This document shows positions 17,248 through 26,307 of a DNA stretch of 64,000 nt, piece after piece. A program made the position numbers and the translations under genes. The DNA is from Tabrizicola sp. TH137. Lineage in GTDB: Bacteria > Pseudomonadota > Alphaproteobacteria > Rhodobacterales > Rhodobacteraceae. Location of the stretch: positions 372,001 through 436,000 of the forward strand of contig NZ_PKRQ01000001.1 of assembly GCF_002855575.1 (NCBI RefSeq), read 5' to 3'. The notes under the pieces were generated by a model. The model worked only from the letters and a program-made list of their open reading frames with translations, was not told the DNA's origin and did not search any database. Within the stretch, counting starts at the first letter, position 1, and every line of letters starts with the position of its first letter.

Positions 17248-19785
17248 TCAGGTCATCGAACGGGCACGGGCGCGGGCCTCCAGCCGGTCCAGCACCTCCA
17301 GCAACTGGCGGGTGGAGACCGGCTTCGTCAGCACCAGATCGGTCCCCGCCTCCTCGAACCGGGTCCGCTCATCCCCGATGGCGGCGGCGGTCATCCCGAT
17401 GATCAGGCAATCCGCCCCCAGTTCCCGAAGGGTGGAGGTCAGGTCATCCCCCCCCAGTTCCGGCATGAACAGATCGGTCAGCACCACATCCGGCTGGATG
17501 ATCTTGTAGGCCGCCAGGGCATCTGCCCCGTTCTTCACCCAGACCACTTCCTCGAACAGCCGGTTCAACCGCGCCACCAGCAATTCCCCGATCAGCTCGC
17601 TGTCCTCGGCCATCAGGATGCGCCCCCGCTGGCCCGGCTGCTTCGTGCTCGCAACCGGGGCCGGCATCCCCTCGGCCTCCGCCGGAACCGCCATCGGCAC
17701 CCGCAGCTCGAAGACCGAACCCCCTGTTTCGGCAGGCAGATACTCCACGCTCCCGCCAAGCAGTTCGATCGAGGATTTGGTGACATAAAGCCCCAGCCCC
17801 GACCCATCCGTCCGTGCCGTGCTCAACCCATCCCCACGCCGGAACGGCTCGAACAGCGCCGCCCGCGCCTCTTCCGGCACACCAAGGCCATCATCCGTGA
17901 CCCGCCACACCGCAACCGGCCCGTCCGCCTCGACATAGCCGATGATGATGCGGCCACATTCGGAATGCAGGATCGCATTCTTCACCAGATTGGAAAGCGC
18001 CTGCACCAGCCGCACCCGATCCGTCATCCGCGGCATCCAGGCGACGGGAGAAAGATCCAGCCCGATCTCCACCCCCTTCGCCTCGGCCATCAGCAGGAAG
18101 GTATTCCGCACCGTCTCGGCAATCTCGCTGGGCCGCACCGTCTCGATCCGGACAGGCAGGTTCTCCTCCGGCCGCACCGTCTGGCGCATGTCGGCCAGCA
18201 CCGACAGAAGCTGCTCGCTGACCGCCCGCATGCGCGGCCCCATCTCCTCCCAGCTTGCCCCCCCGTCCAGTTCCTCCACCAGCATCGAAATGACCGAGGC
18301 CGGCGTGCGCAACTCATGCGAAACGATCGAGAAAATCTCCGTCTGCCGGTTCTGATGCTCCGACAATGAGGCCAGCGCATCGGCCAGCGCCACCTCGCGG
18401 CGGTGATCCGACGTCAGGTCGATCAGAACACCATAGGCATAGACCGCCGCGTCCCGCTGCTCGAACCAGCCGTGCAGGCTGATGAACCGCGCGCCCTCCT
18501 CTCCGGCCCAGACCGGTCCGGGGGAAAGCTGGAAGGTCTGCATCCGCTGCCCCATCGACTGGTTCGAAAGCGCCTTCACGATGGTCGCTGCGTCATGCGG
18601 ATGCACTCGGCGCAGGAATTCGCTCAGATCAAACCGTTGCGCGGTGCCAAGGATGCCCGCCGCCGCGCCATCCACCCGCACCTGGTGGCTGCTCAGGTCC
18701 AGCACGAAATAGCCCACGGTCGCCAGGGCCTGCACCCGTTCCAGCCGGGCGATGGTCTCGGCGCTCTGCCGCCGCTCCACAATCGTCCCGTGTCGCAGCA
18801 GCAGCAGAAGGCAGACCAGCATCATCAGCAGGACAGAGGCCACTTCCAGACGCAGCACATCGGGCGAGGTGATGGGGATCTGAACCAGAAACTGGCCGGT
18901 GATGGCGACATAGACGATCACCCCCACCACATTCGCCAGCACCGCCGCATAGGCCGGCGCAAGCAGCGCCACCGCCAGCGCAAGCATCACCACGTCCAGC
19001 GTGGGATGCACGGCAAAGCCCTTCATCTGAAGGATACCCAGCAGGATGAAGGCAGGCTGGATCGCCAGCGCAACCGCCATGTTCTTCGCATCCGGACGAT
19101 CCAGCAGCACAAGCATCAAGGCCATGGCGCAAAGCCCGATGCGCGCGGCACGAAACAGCCCCGCCTCCACCAGATCGCTGCTGTCCCCAAGGGGCGTCGT
19201 CCAGGTCGGATCGTAAAGCGCGCTCACCACGACAGGCACCATGGCCGCCGTCAGCAAGACATAGGCCGCCACGGTGCCGATCAGCAGTACCTTGTCCTCG
19301 CGCCCGGCGCGTTCCGGCAATCCCCTCTCCTGGATCGTCGTCATCAGCCAGCGCCCGAAGAACCCCGCTGCCAGCGCCGGAATGGCATTCAGCACAAGCC
19401 CGAACCCGATCATCGGCGCGACGGACACACCGGCCGGCAAATAGCCAGGTTCCAGCCAGACCCGCAGCAATACCGAAAGGGTAAAGGCCACCGCATAGGT
19501 GCCGAAGGCAAGCCACAGCAGCCGCAGCGGGAACAACGCCGCGCCCATCAGCAGGGCAAAGACCGCCTCGCTCGGCAGAAGATCGACAATCGCCCCGTTG
19601 GTCTCGGCCCGGACCTGTGCCAGCGTCAGAAGCAGCGACAGCGCGATGAAGGTGGCCGCGAACAGCCCGCCTTCCCGCAAGGGGTTGAGTTCAAGGCGCT
19701 GTGGGAAGCGCGCAAGTTGCGGCTGCGCAAGGGCGGCGAACAGCCCCTGCGGCCCGGATCGGCCCGCTTCCGTATCGTCAAGCAT
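17248..19785 (-). CDS. Hybrid sensor histidine kinase/response regulator
   Basis: An 845-residue membrane sensor. The first 330 residues hold about nine or ten hydrophobic segments, similar to a MASE1-like sensor region. A PAS-like domain follows (about 345-455), then HisKA with the phosphorylated His near residue 490 (FSIVSHELRTPASVIS), the ATPase with N-box SNLVKNAILHSE and G-boxes DDGLGVPEE and GSGLGLYVTKS, and a C-terminal receiver (from about 720) with Asp near 771 in VVLTDLFMPE and Lys in LTKPVS. ATG 19785 is preferred; TTG 19788 is next to it. It is divergent from opgG, so it may sense envelope conditions. Confidence 0.9.
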   Translation of the reverse strand: MLDDTEAGRSGPQGLFAALAQPQLARFPQRLELNPLREGGLFAATFIALSLLLTLAQVRAETNGAIVDLLPSEAVFALLMGAALFPLRLLWLAFGTYAVAFTLSVLLRVWLEPGYLPAGVSVAPMIGFGLVLNAIPALAAGFFGRWLMTTIQERGLPERAGREDKVLLIGTVAAYVLLTAAMVPVVVSALYDPTWTTPLGDSSDLVEAGLFRAARIGLCAMALMLVLLDRPDAKNMAVALAIQPAFILLGILQMKGFAVHPTLDVVMLALAVALLAPAYAAVLANVVGVIVYVAITGQFLVQIPITSPDVLRLEVASVLLMMLVCLLLLLRHGTIVERRQSAETIARLERVQALATVGYFVLDLSSHQVRVDGAAAGILGTAQRFDLSEFLRRVHPHDAATIVKALSNQSMGQRMQTFQLSPGPVWAGEEGARFISLHGWFEQRDAAVYAYGVLIDLTSDHRREVALADALASLSEHQNRQTEIFSIVSHELRTPASVISMLVEELDGGASWEEMGPRMRAVSEQLLSVLADMRQTVRPEENLPVRIETVRPSEIAETVRNTFLLMAEAKGVEIGLDLSPVAWMPRMTDRVRLVQALSNLVKNAILHSECGRIIIGYVEADGPVAVWRVTDDGLGVPEEARAALFEPFRRGDGLSTARTDGSGLGLYVTKSSIELLGGSVEYLPAETGGSVFELRVPMAVPAEAEGMPAPVASTKQPGQRGRILMAEDSELIGELLVARLNRLFEEVVWVKNGADALAAYKIIQPDVVLTDLFMPELGGDDLTSTLRELGADCLIIGMTAAAIGDERTRFEEAGTDLVLTKPVSTRQLLEVLDRLEARARARSMT

Positions 19786-20117
19786 CAACCACCTACGGCT
19801 TGTCCCAGATGGGCAGCCCCCGACAGGGGTGGTAACCCGAAGGGCGGTTTCGGCCTATGCTTCCAAACGGATGGGACCCATACCTTTCTCGCCCGCGCAA
19901 AGGCCGCATCAACCGCTTGGCCCGCATCTTTTTGCACCCGCAGCGAAAGTTCTGCGCAATAATTGTGCGCAATGCCGTCAGAAACGCGGCGATTTTGCGC
20001 CGCGTCGATCACGCCCCGTTGAACCCCGCTTGCAGTCGGCATCCCCTCACCCCTATATGCCGCGCTGAGTCGCGCAGGCGCCATGCGCGGGTAAAAACCG
20101 TTGGGTTATAGACCTCT
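19786..20117 (+). promoter_or_regulatory. Divergent intergenic region between the histidine kinase and opgG
   Basis: These 332 bases separate two divergent genes and must hold promoters for both. No convincing -35/-10 pair was found. One visible element is the spaced repeat of the self-complementary TGCGCA at 19953-19958 and 19966-19971, framing AATAATTG, a plausible operator. The sequence just before opgG is slightly AT-richer (GGGTTATAGACCTCT). Confidence 0.35.
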
Positions 20118-21746
20118 ATGCCGATGCCACGCTCTCTGAACGCCCCACTTTCCCGTCGGGCCCTCCTCTCCGTTGCAGCGGCCACGCTGCCCGCAGCGAT
20201 GGTCGCCCTGCCGGTTCGTGCCTTTGCACAAGAATCGACCACGGACGCCGCCGCCGCCGAAAAGGCAGCGCCCGTTGCGGCACCGCAGCAATTTTCCTTC
20301 GATCTGCTGACCGAAGAGATGCGCCTCCTCTCGACGCAGCCGCATGTCACCGCGCCCGCACCCGAAGGCTTCCTCGGCGATCTGGATTACGATGACTATC
20401 GCCTGATCCGCTTCGCCGATGACCGCGCCCGCTGGAAGGATGAAGAGACGCGCTTCCGCCTCGCCGCCTTCCACATGGGCTGGCTCTTCCCCGAACCGGT
20501 CCGCCTGTTCGAGGTCGAGGGCGGCATGGCCTCCGAGATGCTCTTTTCCACCGACGATTTCGAATATCTCAACGACCTCGCCGATCGCGTCCCCGAACAT
20601 GCGGAACTGCCCGGCGTGGCGGGCTTCCGCCTGAACCACCCGATCAACCGTCCCGACAAATGGGATGAACTCGTGGCCTTCGTCGGCGCCTCCTATTTCC
20701 GCGCCCTCGGCCGCAACTCCGCCTATGGCATCTCGGCGCGGGGCCTCGCGCTCAACACCGCCACCGCGCAGGGCGAGGAATTCCCCCGCTTCTCCCGCTT
20801 CTACATGGAACGCGACACGGCAGGCGGCGACAGCATCACCGTCTATGCCACGCTGGAAAGCCCCAGTGTGACGGGGGCCTACCGCTTCGTCATCACGCCG
20901 GGCACCGAAACCCTGATGGATGTGACCTGCCGCCTCTTCTTCCGGCAGGACGTGGCCGAACTGGGCGTCGCGCCGCTCACCTCGATGTTCCTCTTCTCGG
21001 AAAAGAACCGCGCCGAATTCGACGATTTCCGCCCCAATGTGCATGACAGCGACGGCCTGCGCATCCTGCGCGCCGATGGCGATGTGATCTGGCGCCCGCT
21101 CAACAACCCGCCGCAACTGACGGGCAGCTACTTCGCCGAAACCGCCCCCCGCCGCTTCGGCCTGCATCAGCGCGACCGCTTCTTCGACAGCTACCAGGAC
21201 ACCCATTCCCGCTATGAACGCCGCCCCTCGCTGGACGTCGAACCGCTGGGTGACTGGGGCAACGGCAATGTGCGCCTTGTCGAAATCCCCTCCGATCTGG
21301 AGGCCAATGACAACATCGTCGCCTATTGGGTGCCCGAAGCCCCGGCCAAGGCGGGCGATGCACGGGAATTCGCCTATCGCCTGCACTGGGGCGACCTCGC
21401 GCATGACTCGGGCGAACCGCTGGCCTATGTCTTCGAGACGCGCTCGGGCCATGGCGGCTTCGCCGGGGTCGAGGTGCAGCAGGGCACGCGCAAGTTCGTG
21501 GTGGACTACAAGGGCGGCCTCATCGGCGGGATGGAACCCGATGCCGAGATCGAGGCCGTCGTAACGATTGCAAATGGTGAGATCACGGGAACCGTGGTCG
21601 AAAAGATCCCGGATAGCGATATCTGGCGTCTCGTCATCGACATTTCCGCCGCCGATGGCGCGGTTGTCGAACTGGCGGCCCATCTCGCGGGCTTCGACCG
21701 CAAACTGACCGAAAACTGGCTCTATCAGTGGATCAACGCAGCATGA
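20118..21746 (+). CDS. opgG: Glucan biosynthesis protein OpgG/MdoG
   Basis: A 542-residue periplasmic protein needed for osmoregulated periplasmic glucans. The N-terminus has a twin-arginine-like signal (LSRRALLSVAAATLPAAMV), unlike the Sec signal of E. coli OpgG and more like OpgD. The mature protein shows the family blocks FHMGWLFPEPVRLFEV, then SYFRALGRNSAYGISARGLA, then EEFPRFSRFYMER, then EKNRAEFDDFRPNVHDSDGL and NNPPQLTGSYFAE. It leads an operon with opgI and opgH, and its stop overlaps the next start as ATGATG. Confidence 0.92.
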   Translation: MPMPRSLNAPLSRRALLSVAAATLPAAMVALPVRAFAQESTTDAAAAEKAAPVAAPQQFSFDLLTEEMRLLSTQPHVTAPAPEGFLGDLDYDDYRLIRFADDRARWKDEETRFRLAAFHMGWLFPEPVRLFEVEGGMASEMLFSTDDFEYLNDLADRVPEHAELPGVAGFRLNHPINRPDKWDELVAFVGASYFRALGRNSAYGISARGLALNTATAQGEEFPRFSRFYMERDTAGGDSITVYATLESPSVTGAYRFVITPGTETLMDVTCRLFFRQDVAELGVAPLTSMFLFSEKNRAEFDDFRPNVHDSDGLRILRADGDVIWRPLNNPPQLTGSYFAETAPRRFGLHQRDRFFDSYQDTHSRYERRPSLDVEPLGDWGNGNVRLVEIPSDLEANDNIVAYWVPEAPAKAGDAREFAYRLHWGDLAHDSGEPLAYVFETRSGHGGFAGVEVQQGTRKFVVDYKGGLIGGMEPDAEIEAVVTIANGEITGTVVEKIPDSDIWRLVIDISAADGAVVELAAHLAGFDRKLTENWLYQWINAA

Positions 21747-21922
21747 TGGATCTCGCGAAGCCGGACCAATTCGATCTGGACCGTCTGGCGGAAGAGCTGG
21801 GCGCATTGCCCCAGGCTCCTCTCGCCATGCCCGTCCAGCAACTGGAATCCTCGGCCCGTCCGGGCTTTCTCTCCGCACTCTTGCGCGCCCGCCTCTGGCG
21901 CGTGGGCAAGGCCGGTCACTAG
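21743..21922 (+). CDS. opgI: Small protein in the opgI position
   Basis: A 59-residue soluble protein between opgG and opgH, overlapping the opgG stop (ATGATG at 21743) and ending 3 bases before opgH. Rhodobacter sphaeroides carries a small gene, opgI, at exactly this position in its opgGIH operon; no function is established for it as far as I know. The sequence is an acidic helix (PDQFDLDRLAEELGAL) followed by a proline-containing linker and a basic tail (LSALLRARLWRVGKAGH). It may help OpgH at the membrane, but this is inference from position. Confidence 0.7.
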   Translation: MMDLAKPDQFDLDRLAEELGALPQAPLAMPVQQLESSARPGFLSALLRARLWRVGKAGH

Positions 21923-21925
21923 GCA

Positions 21926-23686
21926 ATGGGGGCCGGGGCCGCCCCTCTGCGCCGGGTGTATCTTACACGCACCCTCACCCTGACGGCCTCCTTCCTTGCC
22001 GCCGGGCTCGGCTTTGTCGTCTTCCTGCAATTCGGCGCATCGGACGGGTTCGATGCCTTCGACGTGCTCCGCGCCCTGCTGATCTTCGCCTCCACCTTCT
22101 GGCTGGCCTGGGGCGCCTTCACAGCGCTTGCGGGGCTGACGACGCAGCCTCCCGCCGTGCCGCGCGATCCGGGGCCGGTCCGCGCCATGACCGCCATCCT
22201 CGTGCCGGTCTATAACGAAGACCCCGTCGCCACCTTCGCCCGCATCGCCGCGATGGACGCCTCCCTGCGCGCCACCGGCTTTGGCGACCGCTTCCACTTC
22301 GCCATCCTGTCCGACACCCGCAATGACGAGGTGGCGGCCCGTGAACGCATCTGGTTCCTCCGCCTGCTGGCCGACACCCATGGCGAAGGCCGCATCTTCT
22401 ACCGCCGCCGCACCAGCAACAAGGGCCGCAAGGCCGGCAATATCGAGGATTTCATCAAACGCGCCGGGGCGGCCTACAGCTATGCCATCATCCTCGATGC
22501 CGACAGCCTGATGGAAGGCGCGACCATGGTGGAAATGGTCCGCCGGATGGAGGCCGCGCCCGACCTCGGCCTCCTCCAGACCCTGCCCAAGGTGATCCGC
22601 GCCCGCTCGCGCTTCGGCCGGATCATGCAATTCGCCGGCGGCTTCTACTCCCCCATCTTCGCCCGCGGCCTTGCCATGATGCAGGGGCGCACCGGCCCCT
22701 TCTGGGGCCACAATGCCATCGTCCGCATGCGCGCCTTCGCCGAAAGCTGCGGCCTGCCCGAACTCTCGGGCAAGCCCCCCTTCGGCGGCCATATCCTCAG
22801 CCATGACTATGTCGAAGCCGCCCTCCTCGCCCGCGCGGGCTGGACAGTGCGGGTGGATGACGATCTGCAAGGCAGCTACGAAGAAGCCCCCGAGAACATC
22901 ATCGACCATGCCAAGCGCGACCGCCGCTGGTGCCAGGGCAATCTTCAGCATTCGCGCCTCCTCCTCGCCCCCGGCCTCAAACCCTGGAGCCGCTTCGTCT
23001 TCCTGCAAGGCATCCTCGCCTATATCGCCCCGGTCTTCTGGCTGGCCTTCCTCGCCGCCTCCATCGCGGCGCCTCTCTTCGCGCCGCCGATCGACTATTT
23101 CCCCATCGAATACTGGCCTTTCCCTGTGATCCCGGTCAGCCAGGTGTCCAAGGCGCTCGGCCTCGCCGTCGGTGTCGGCGGGCTGCTCTTCCTGCCGAAA
23201 CTCCTGATCCTGCTCGACGCCGCGCTGCGCGGCCGCACGCAAGGCTTCGGCGGGCGCATCCGCGCGCTGCAATCCACGCTGACGGAACTGCTCTTCTCCT
23301 CGCTCACCGCGCCGATCTTCCTGATGTTCCAGACCCGCTCGGTGCTTCAGGTGCTGCGCGGCGCCGATGGCGGTTGGCCCGCACAGACGCGGGGCGACGG
23401 CACGCTCAATTTCCGCGACGCCTGGGCCGCTTCGCACTGGATCGTCACCACCGGCGGCGTGGTGCTGGTCATGGCGCAATGGCTCTCGCCCGAACTGGTG
23501 CTCTGGCTCATGCCCGTGGCCCTGCCGATGGTGCTGGCCCCCCTGCTGATCTCCTGGTCCTCGCGCCCCAGCCGCAGCGCGCTCTTCACCGTCGAAACCG
23601 AGATCGCCCCCGCCCCGGTGATGCAGTTGCACGACCGCATCCTCGTCCGTTGGGACGAAGACCTCGAAGACCGCACCGCCGCCTGA
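21926..23686 (+). CDS. opgH: Glucans biosynthesis glucosyltransferase OpgH/MdoH
   Basis: A 586-residue inner-membrane GT2 enzyme that polymerises glucose from UDP-glucose into periplasmic glucan backbones. Two membrane spans open the protein. The GT2 domain starts at AILVPVYNEDPVATF, has the metal-binding DAD near residues 190-192 (IILDADSLMEGATM), and the processive-transferase motif RRWCQGN near 332. Four or more further spans follow. It lacks the long N- and C-terminal extensions of the 847-residue E. coli enzyme, as in other Rhodobacteraceae. The frame opens at ATG 21926, 3 bases after opgI. Confidence 0.93.
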   Translation: MGAGAAPLRRVYLTRTLTLTASFLAAGLGFVVFLQFGASDGFDAFDVLRALLIFASTFWLAWGAFTALAGLTTQPPAVPRDPGPVRAMTAILVPVYNEDPVATFARIAAMDASLRATGFGDRFHFAILSDTRNDEVAARERIWFLRLLADTHGEGRIFYRRRTSNKGRKAGNIEDFIKRAGAAYSYAIILDADSLMEGATMVEMVRRMEAAPDLGLLQTLPKVIRARSRFGRIMQFAGGFYSPIFARGLAMMQGRTGPFWGHNAIVRMRAFAESCGLPELSGKPPFGGHILSHDYVEAALLARAGWTVRVDDDLQGSYEEAPENIIDHAKRDRRWCQGNLQHSRLLLAPGLKPWSRFVFLQGILAYIAPVFWLAFLAASIAAPLFAPPIDYFPIEYWPFPVIPVSQVSKALGLAVGVGGLLFLPKLLILLDAALRGRTQGFGGRIRALQSTLTELLFSSLTAPIFLMFQTRSVLQVLRGADGGWPAQTRGDGTLNFRDAWAASHWIVTTGGVVLVMAQWLSPELVLWLMPVALPMVLAPLLISWSSRPSRSALFTVETEIAPAPVMQLHDRILVRWDEDLEDRTAA

Positions 23687-23799
23687 TCCCCGTCCGCGCC
23701 GCGCAGCATTCTGCCGCCGCCGTCACGCAACCCTTGCAGAACCGTCACGAAGCGGGCAATAGCCCGCCCGACGCGCCGCTCCGGGCGCTGCGGTGATCC

Positions 23800-24957
23800 A
23801 TGCCCTCGCCTTCCCAGCCCTCGCTTCCCCGCCCGCCCTCGACGCGCGACCCGCGCCTCGACGTGTTCCGTGGCCTCTGCCTCGTGATGATCTTCATCAA
23901 CCACGTTCCGGGCAACGCCTTCGAGGACTGGACCAGCCGCAACTTCGGCTTCTCCGACGCCGCCGAAGGCTTCGTGATGATGTCGGGCATCGCCGCAGGC
24001 CTCGCCTATTCCGCTGACTTCCGAGAGGCGTCAATGCGTCTCTGGACCGGCCTCGCCCGCGTCTGGCGCCGGGTCTGGACGCTCTACCTCGTCCACATCC
24101 TCTGCACCTTTGCCGCCATCGCGGCGGCAGCCGCCGTCGCGCTCTGGCTCGGCAATTCCGAAGTGCTGTTCCAGAACCAGATGAAATGGGTCTGGCTCGA
24201 CCCGCTCCGCACCATGGTCGGCCTTGTGCTTCTCACCCACCAGTTCGGCTATGTGAACATCCTGCCGCTCTATCTCGTGCTTCTGGCCGTCTCGCCCGTC
24301 CTGCTGTTCGCCGCCTGGCGCTGGCCGCTCCGGCTGCTCGCGGTTTCGGCGCTGGTCTGGCTGCTGGCAGGGATGTGGCATCTCGGTCCGCCGAACTATC
24401 CCAGTTCCGGCGTCTGGTTCTTCAACCCGCTCACCTGGCAGGTGATCTTTGTCACGGGCCTCGTCACCGGCGTCATGCTCAAGGATGGCCGCCGCCTCGT
24501 CCCCGTCCGCCGCTGGCTCCAGATCCTGACCGGCCTCTTCCTCCTCTATGCCGCGCTGTCGGTGCAAATCCCGGCGGTGTCCAAGATGACGGGGCATACC
24601 CTCTGGCTGGCCAAGGAAACCTTCCACCTGCCCTGGAACATCACCGCCTTCGACAAGACCTATGTCACCGCCCCGCGCCTGCTGCATATCCTCGCGCTGG
24701 CCTATTTCCTCTCCTCCTTCGTCCTCATCCGCCGCGCCTGCGCGCATGCGCTGGCCGCGCCTTTCGAACTCCTCGGCCGTCAGGCCCTGCCCGTCTTCGC
24801 GCTGGGATCGGTGCTCTGCATCGGCCTTCAGGGGGTCAAACACGTGACGGGCGAGGATTTCCTCGCCGACACGCTCATCATCGCGGGCGGCCTTGCCCTG
24901 CAATTCGCGCTGGCCGCCGCCCGCCAGTACTGGCCGAAACCCCCGAAGGTCAGTTGA
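23800..24957 (+). CDS. opgC: OpgC family glucan modification protein
   Basis: A 385-residue membrane protein with about ten spans, matching OpgC, an acyltransferase that adds succinyl groups to periplasmic glucans in Rhodobacter sphaeroides. The N-terminus RDPRLDVFRGLCLVMIFINH and the following NFGFSDAAEGFVMMSGI are diagnostic. The region PNYPSSGVWFFNPLTWQVIF and the C-terminal GRQALPVFALGSVLC also match the family. It lies 113 bases downstream of opgH in the same direction, so the four genes probably work together to make and decorate glucans. It converges with the aldo/keto reductase gene, overlapping by 8 bases. Confidence 0.9.
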   Translation: MPSPSQPSLPRPPSTRDPRLDVFRGLCLVMIFINHVPGNAFEDWTSRNFGFSDAAEGFVMMSGIAAGLAYSADFREASMRLWTGLARVWRRVWTLYLVHILCTFAAIAAAAAVALWLGNSEVLFQNQMKWVWLDPLRTMVGLVLLTHQFGYVNILPLYLVLLAVSPVLLFAAWRWPLRLLAVSALVWLLAGMWHLGPPNYPSSGVWFFNPLTWQVIFVTGLVTGVMLKDGRRLVPVRRWLQILTGLFLLYAALSVQIPAVSKMTGHTLWLAKETFHLPWNITAFDKTYVTAPRLLHILALAYFLSSFVLIRRACAHALAAPFELLGRQALPVFALGSVLCIGLQGVKHVTGEDFLADTLIIAGGLALQFALAAARQYWPKPPKVS

Positions 24958-25771
24958 AGCTGGCGGGGTCCGGGCCCGTCCGCTCCCCTGCCTCCAGCGT
25001 GGCGATGGCGGCCATTTCCGCCTCCGTCAGCGCAAAGTCGAAGATATCCAGATTCTCGGCCAGCCCCGCCGCCCGGGTGGACCGCGGGATCACCGAACAG
25101 CCCAGTTGCACATGCCAGCGCAGGATCACCTGCGCCGGGCTTTTCCCCACCCGCGCCGCCGCCGCCCGGATCGGGGCCGCCTCGAAGGATTTCCCCTGCC
25201 CCAGCGGCGTCCAGCTCTGCGTTACGATCCCGTGCCGCGCATGAAAGGCCCGCAACTCCGCCTGCTGCAACCGGGGATGCAATTCGATCTGGTTCAACAC
25301 CGGCACCACCCCCGTCTCGCCGATGATCCGCTCCAGATCAGACACACGGAAATTCGACACCCCGATCGAGGCAACCTTCCCCTCCTCGCGCAGCGCGATC
25401 AGCGCCTTCCATGTCTCCAGGAACTTCCCCCGCTCCGGGCAGGGCCAGTGGATCAGCATCAGATCCACCTGCGGCAGCCCGATCCGCCCAAGGCTCTCCT
25501 CCACCGCGCGGCGCGTTTCCACCATGCCCTGCCGGTCATTCCAGACTTTCGTGGTGACAAAGACCTGCTCACGCGGCACGGCCATGCCGCGCAGCCCCTC
25601 GCCCAGCCCCTCCTCATTGCCATAGATCGCCGCCCCGTCGATCAGCCGGTATCCCGCCGCCACACCCTCGCGCACCACCCGCGCGGTCTGATCCGCCGGC
25701 ACCTGCCAAAGGCCAAAGCCAAGCTGCGGCATCACCCGCCCATCGTTCAGCGCAAGACGTCCATCCGTCAT
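24950..25771 (-). CDS. Aldo/keto reductase (DkgA/B-like)
   Basis: A 273-residue NADPH-dependent carbonyl reductase. The catalytic tetrad is complete: Asp45 and Tyr50 (LIDGAAIYGNE), Lys75 (FVTTKVWND) and His108 (LMLIHWP). The cofactor end has SVIPRSTRAAGLAENLDIF. The pattern is closest to 2,5-diketo-D-gluconate reductases, which also act on methylglyoxal and other aldehydes, so detoxification is equally possible. It reads away from the regulator gene at 25903 and is probably monocistronic. Confidence 0.9.
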   Translation of the reverse strand: MTDGRLALNDGRVMPQLGFGLWQVPADQTARVVREGVAAGYRLIDGAAIYGNEEGLGEGLRGMAVPREQVFVTTKVWNDRQGMVETRRAVEESLGRIGLPQVDLMLIHWPCPERGKFLETWKALIALREEGKVASIGVSNFRVSDLERIIGETGVVPVLNQIELHPRLQQAELRAFHARHGIVTQSWTPLGQGKSFEAAPIRAAAARVGKSPAQVILRWHVQLGCSVIPRSTRAAGLAENLDIFDFALTEAEMAAIATLEAGERTGPDPASFN

Positions 25772-25902
25772 CGAAGCCTCTCCTGTGACCTTTCACCCTG
25801 CCATACAACAACAGCGTCCCGCCAAAGGCCACCCCGGCCTAAGCCATCTCTACCCCCCGCCGTTGACCCTTTCGTGATACAGACGGCCTTAGGGGGGCTG
25901 AC

Positions 25903-26304
25903 ATGACCACTGCAACCATGACGGGCGGGCTGCGTGTGCTGCTTGCCGACGACAATCCGATCAACCTGCAAATCCTCACCAGTTTCCTGCGCCGCCTCGG
26001 CCACAGCGTGACCACCGCGGAAACCGGACAGGAGGCGGTGGCGAAATGGGCACCGGGCCTTTTCGATCTGCTCTGCTTCGACATCGCGATGCCCGATCTC
26101 GACGGCATCGCCGCGCTCAAGCAGATCGAAACCCGCGCCCGTGCCGCCCGCGCCCCGGCACCTCCCGCGCTGACGATCACCGCGAATGCCCAACCGCATC
26201 AGCTTGAAAGCTACCTCGCGGCGGGCTTCCGCGCCAACCTGCCCAAACCCGTGCGGCGGCTGGACCTCGATGAGGTCATCAACGGCCTGCAAGGCAAGGG
26301 CTGA
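25903..26304 (+). CDS. Single-domain response regulator
   Basis: A 133-residue receiver domain without an output domain. Acidic pocket Asp16-Asp17 (LLADDNPINL), phosphoacceptor Asp60 (LLCFDIAMPDLDG), the switch Thr91 or Thr93 (TITANAQ) and Lys115 (NLPKPV) are all present. The NPINLQI stretch is typical of receivers in hybrid-kinase phosphorelays. It may relay phosphate from the hybrid kinase encoded at 17248-19785 to a phosphotransfer protein, but no HPt domain is encoded in the window. ATG 25903 is used; ATG 25918 is an alternative. Confidence 0.88.
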   Translation: MTTATMTGGLRVLLADDNPINLQILTSFLRRLGHSVTTAETGQEAVAKWAPGLFDLLCFDIAMPDLDGIAALKQIETRARAARAPAPPALTITANAQPHQLESYLAAGFRANLPKPVRRLDLDEVINGLQGKG

Positions 26305-26307
26305 CCG

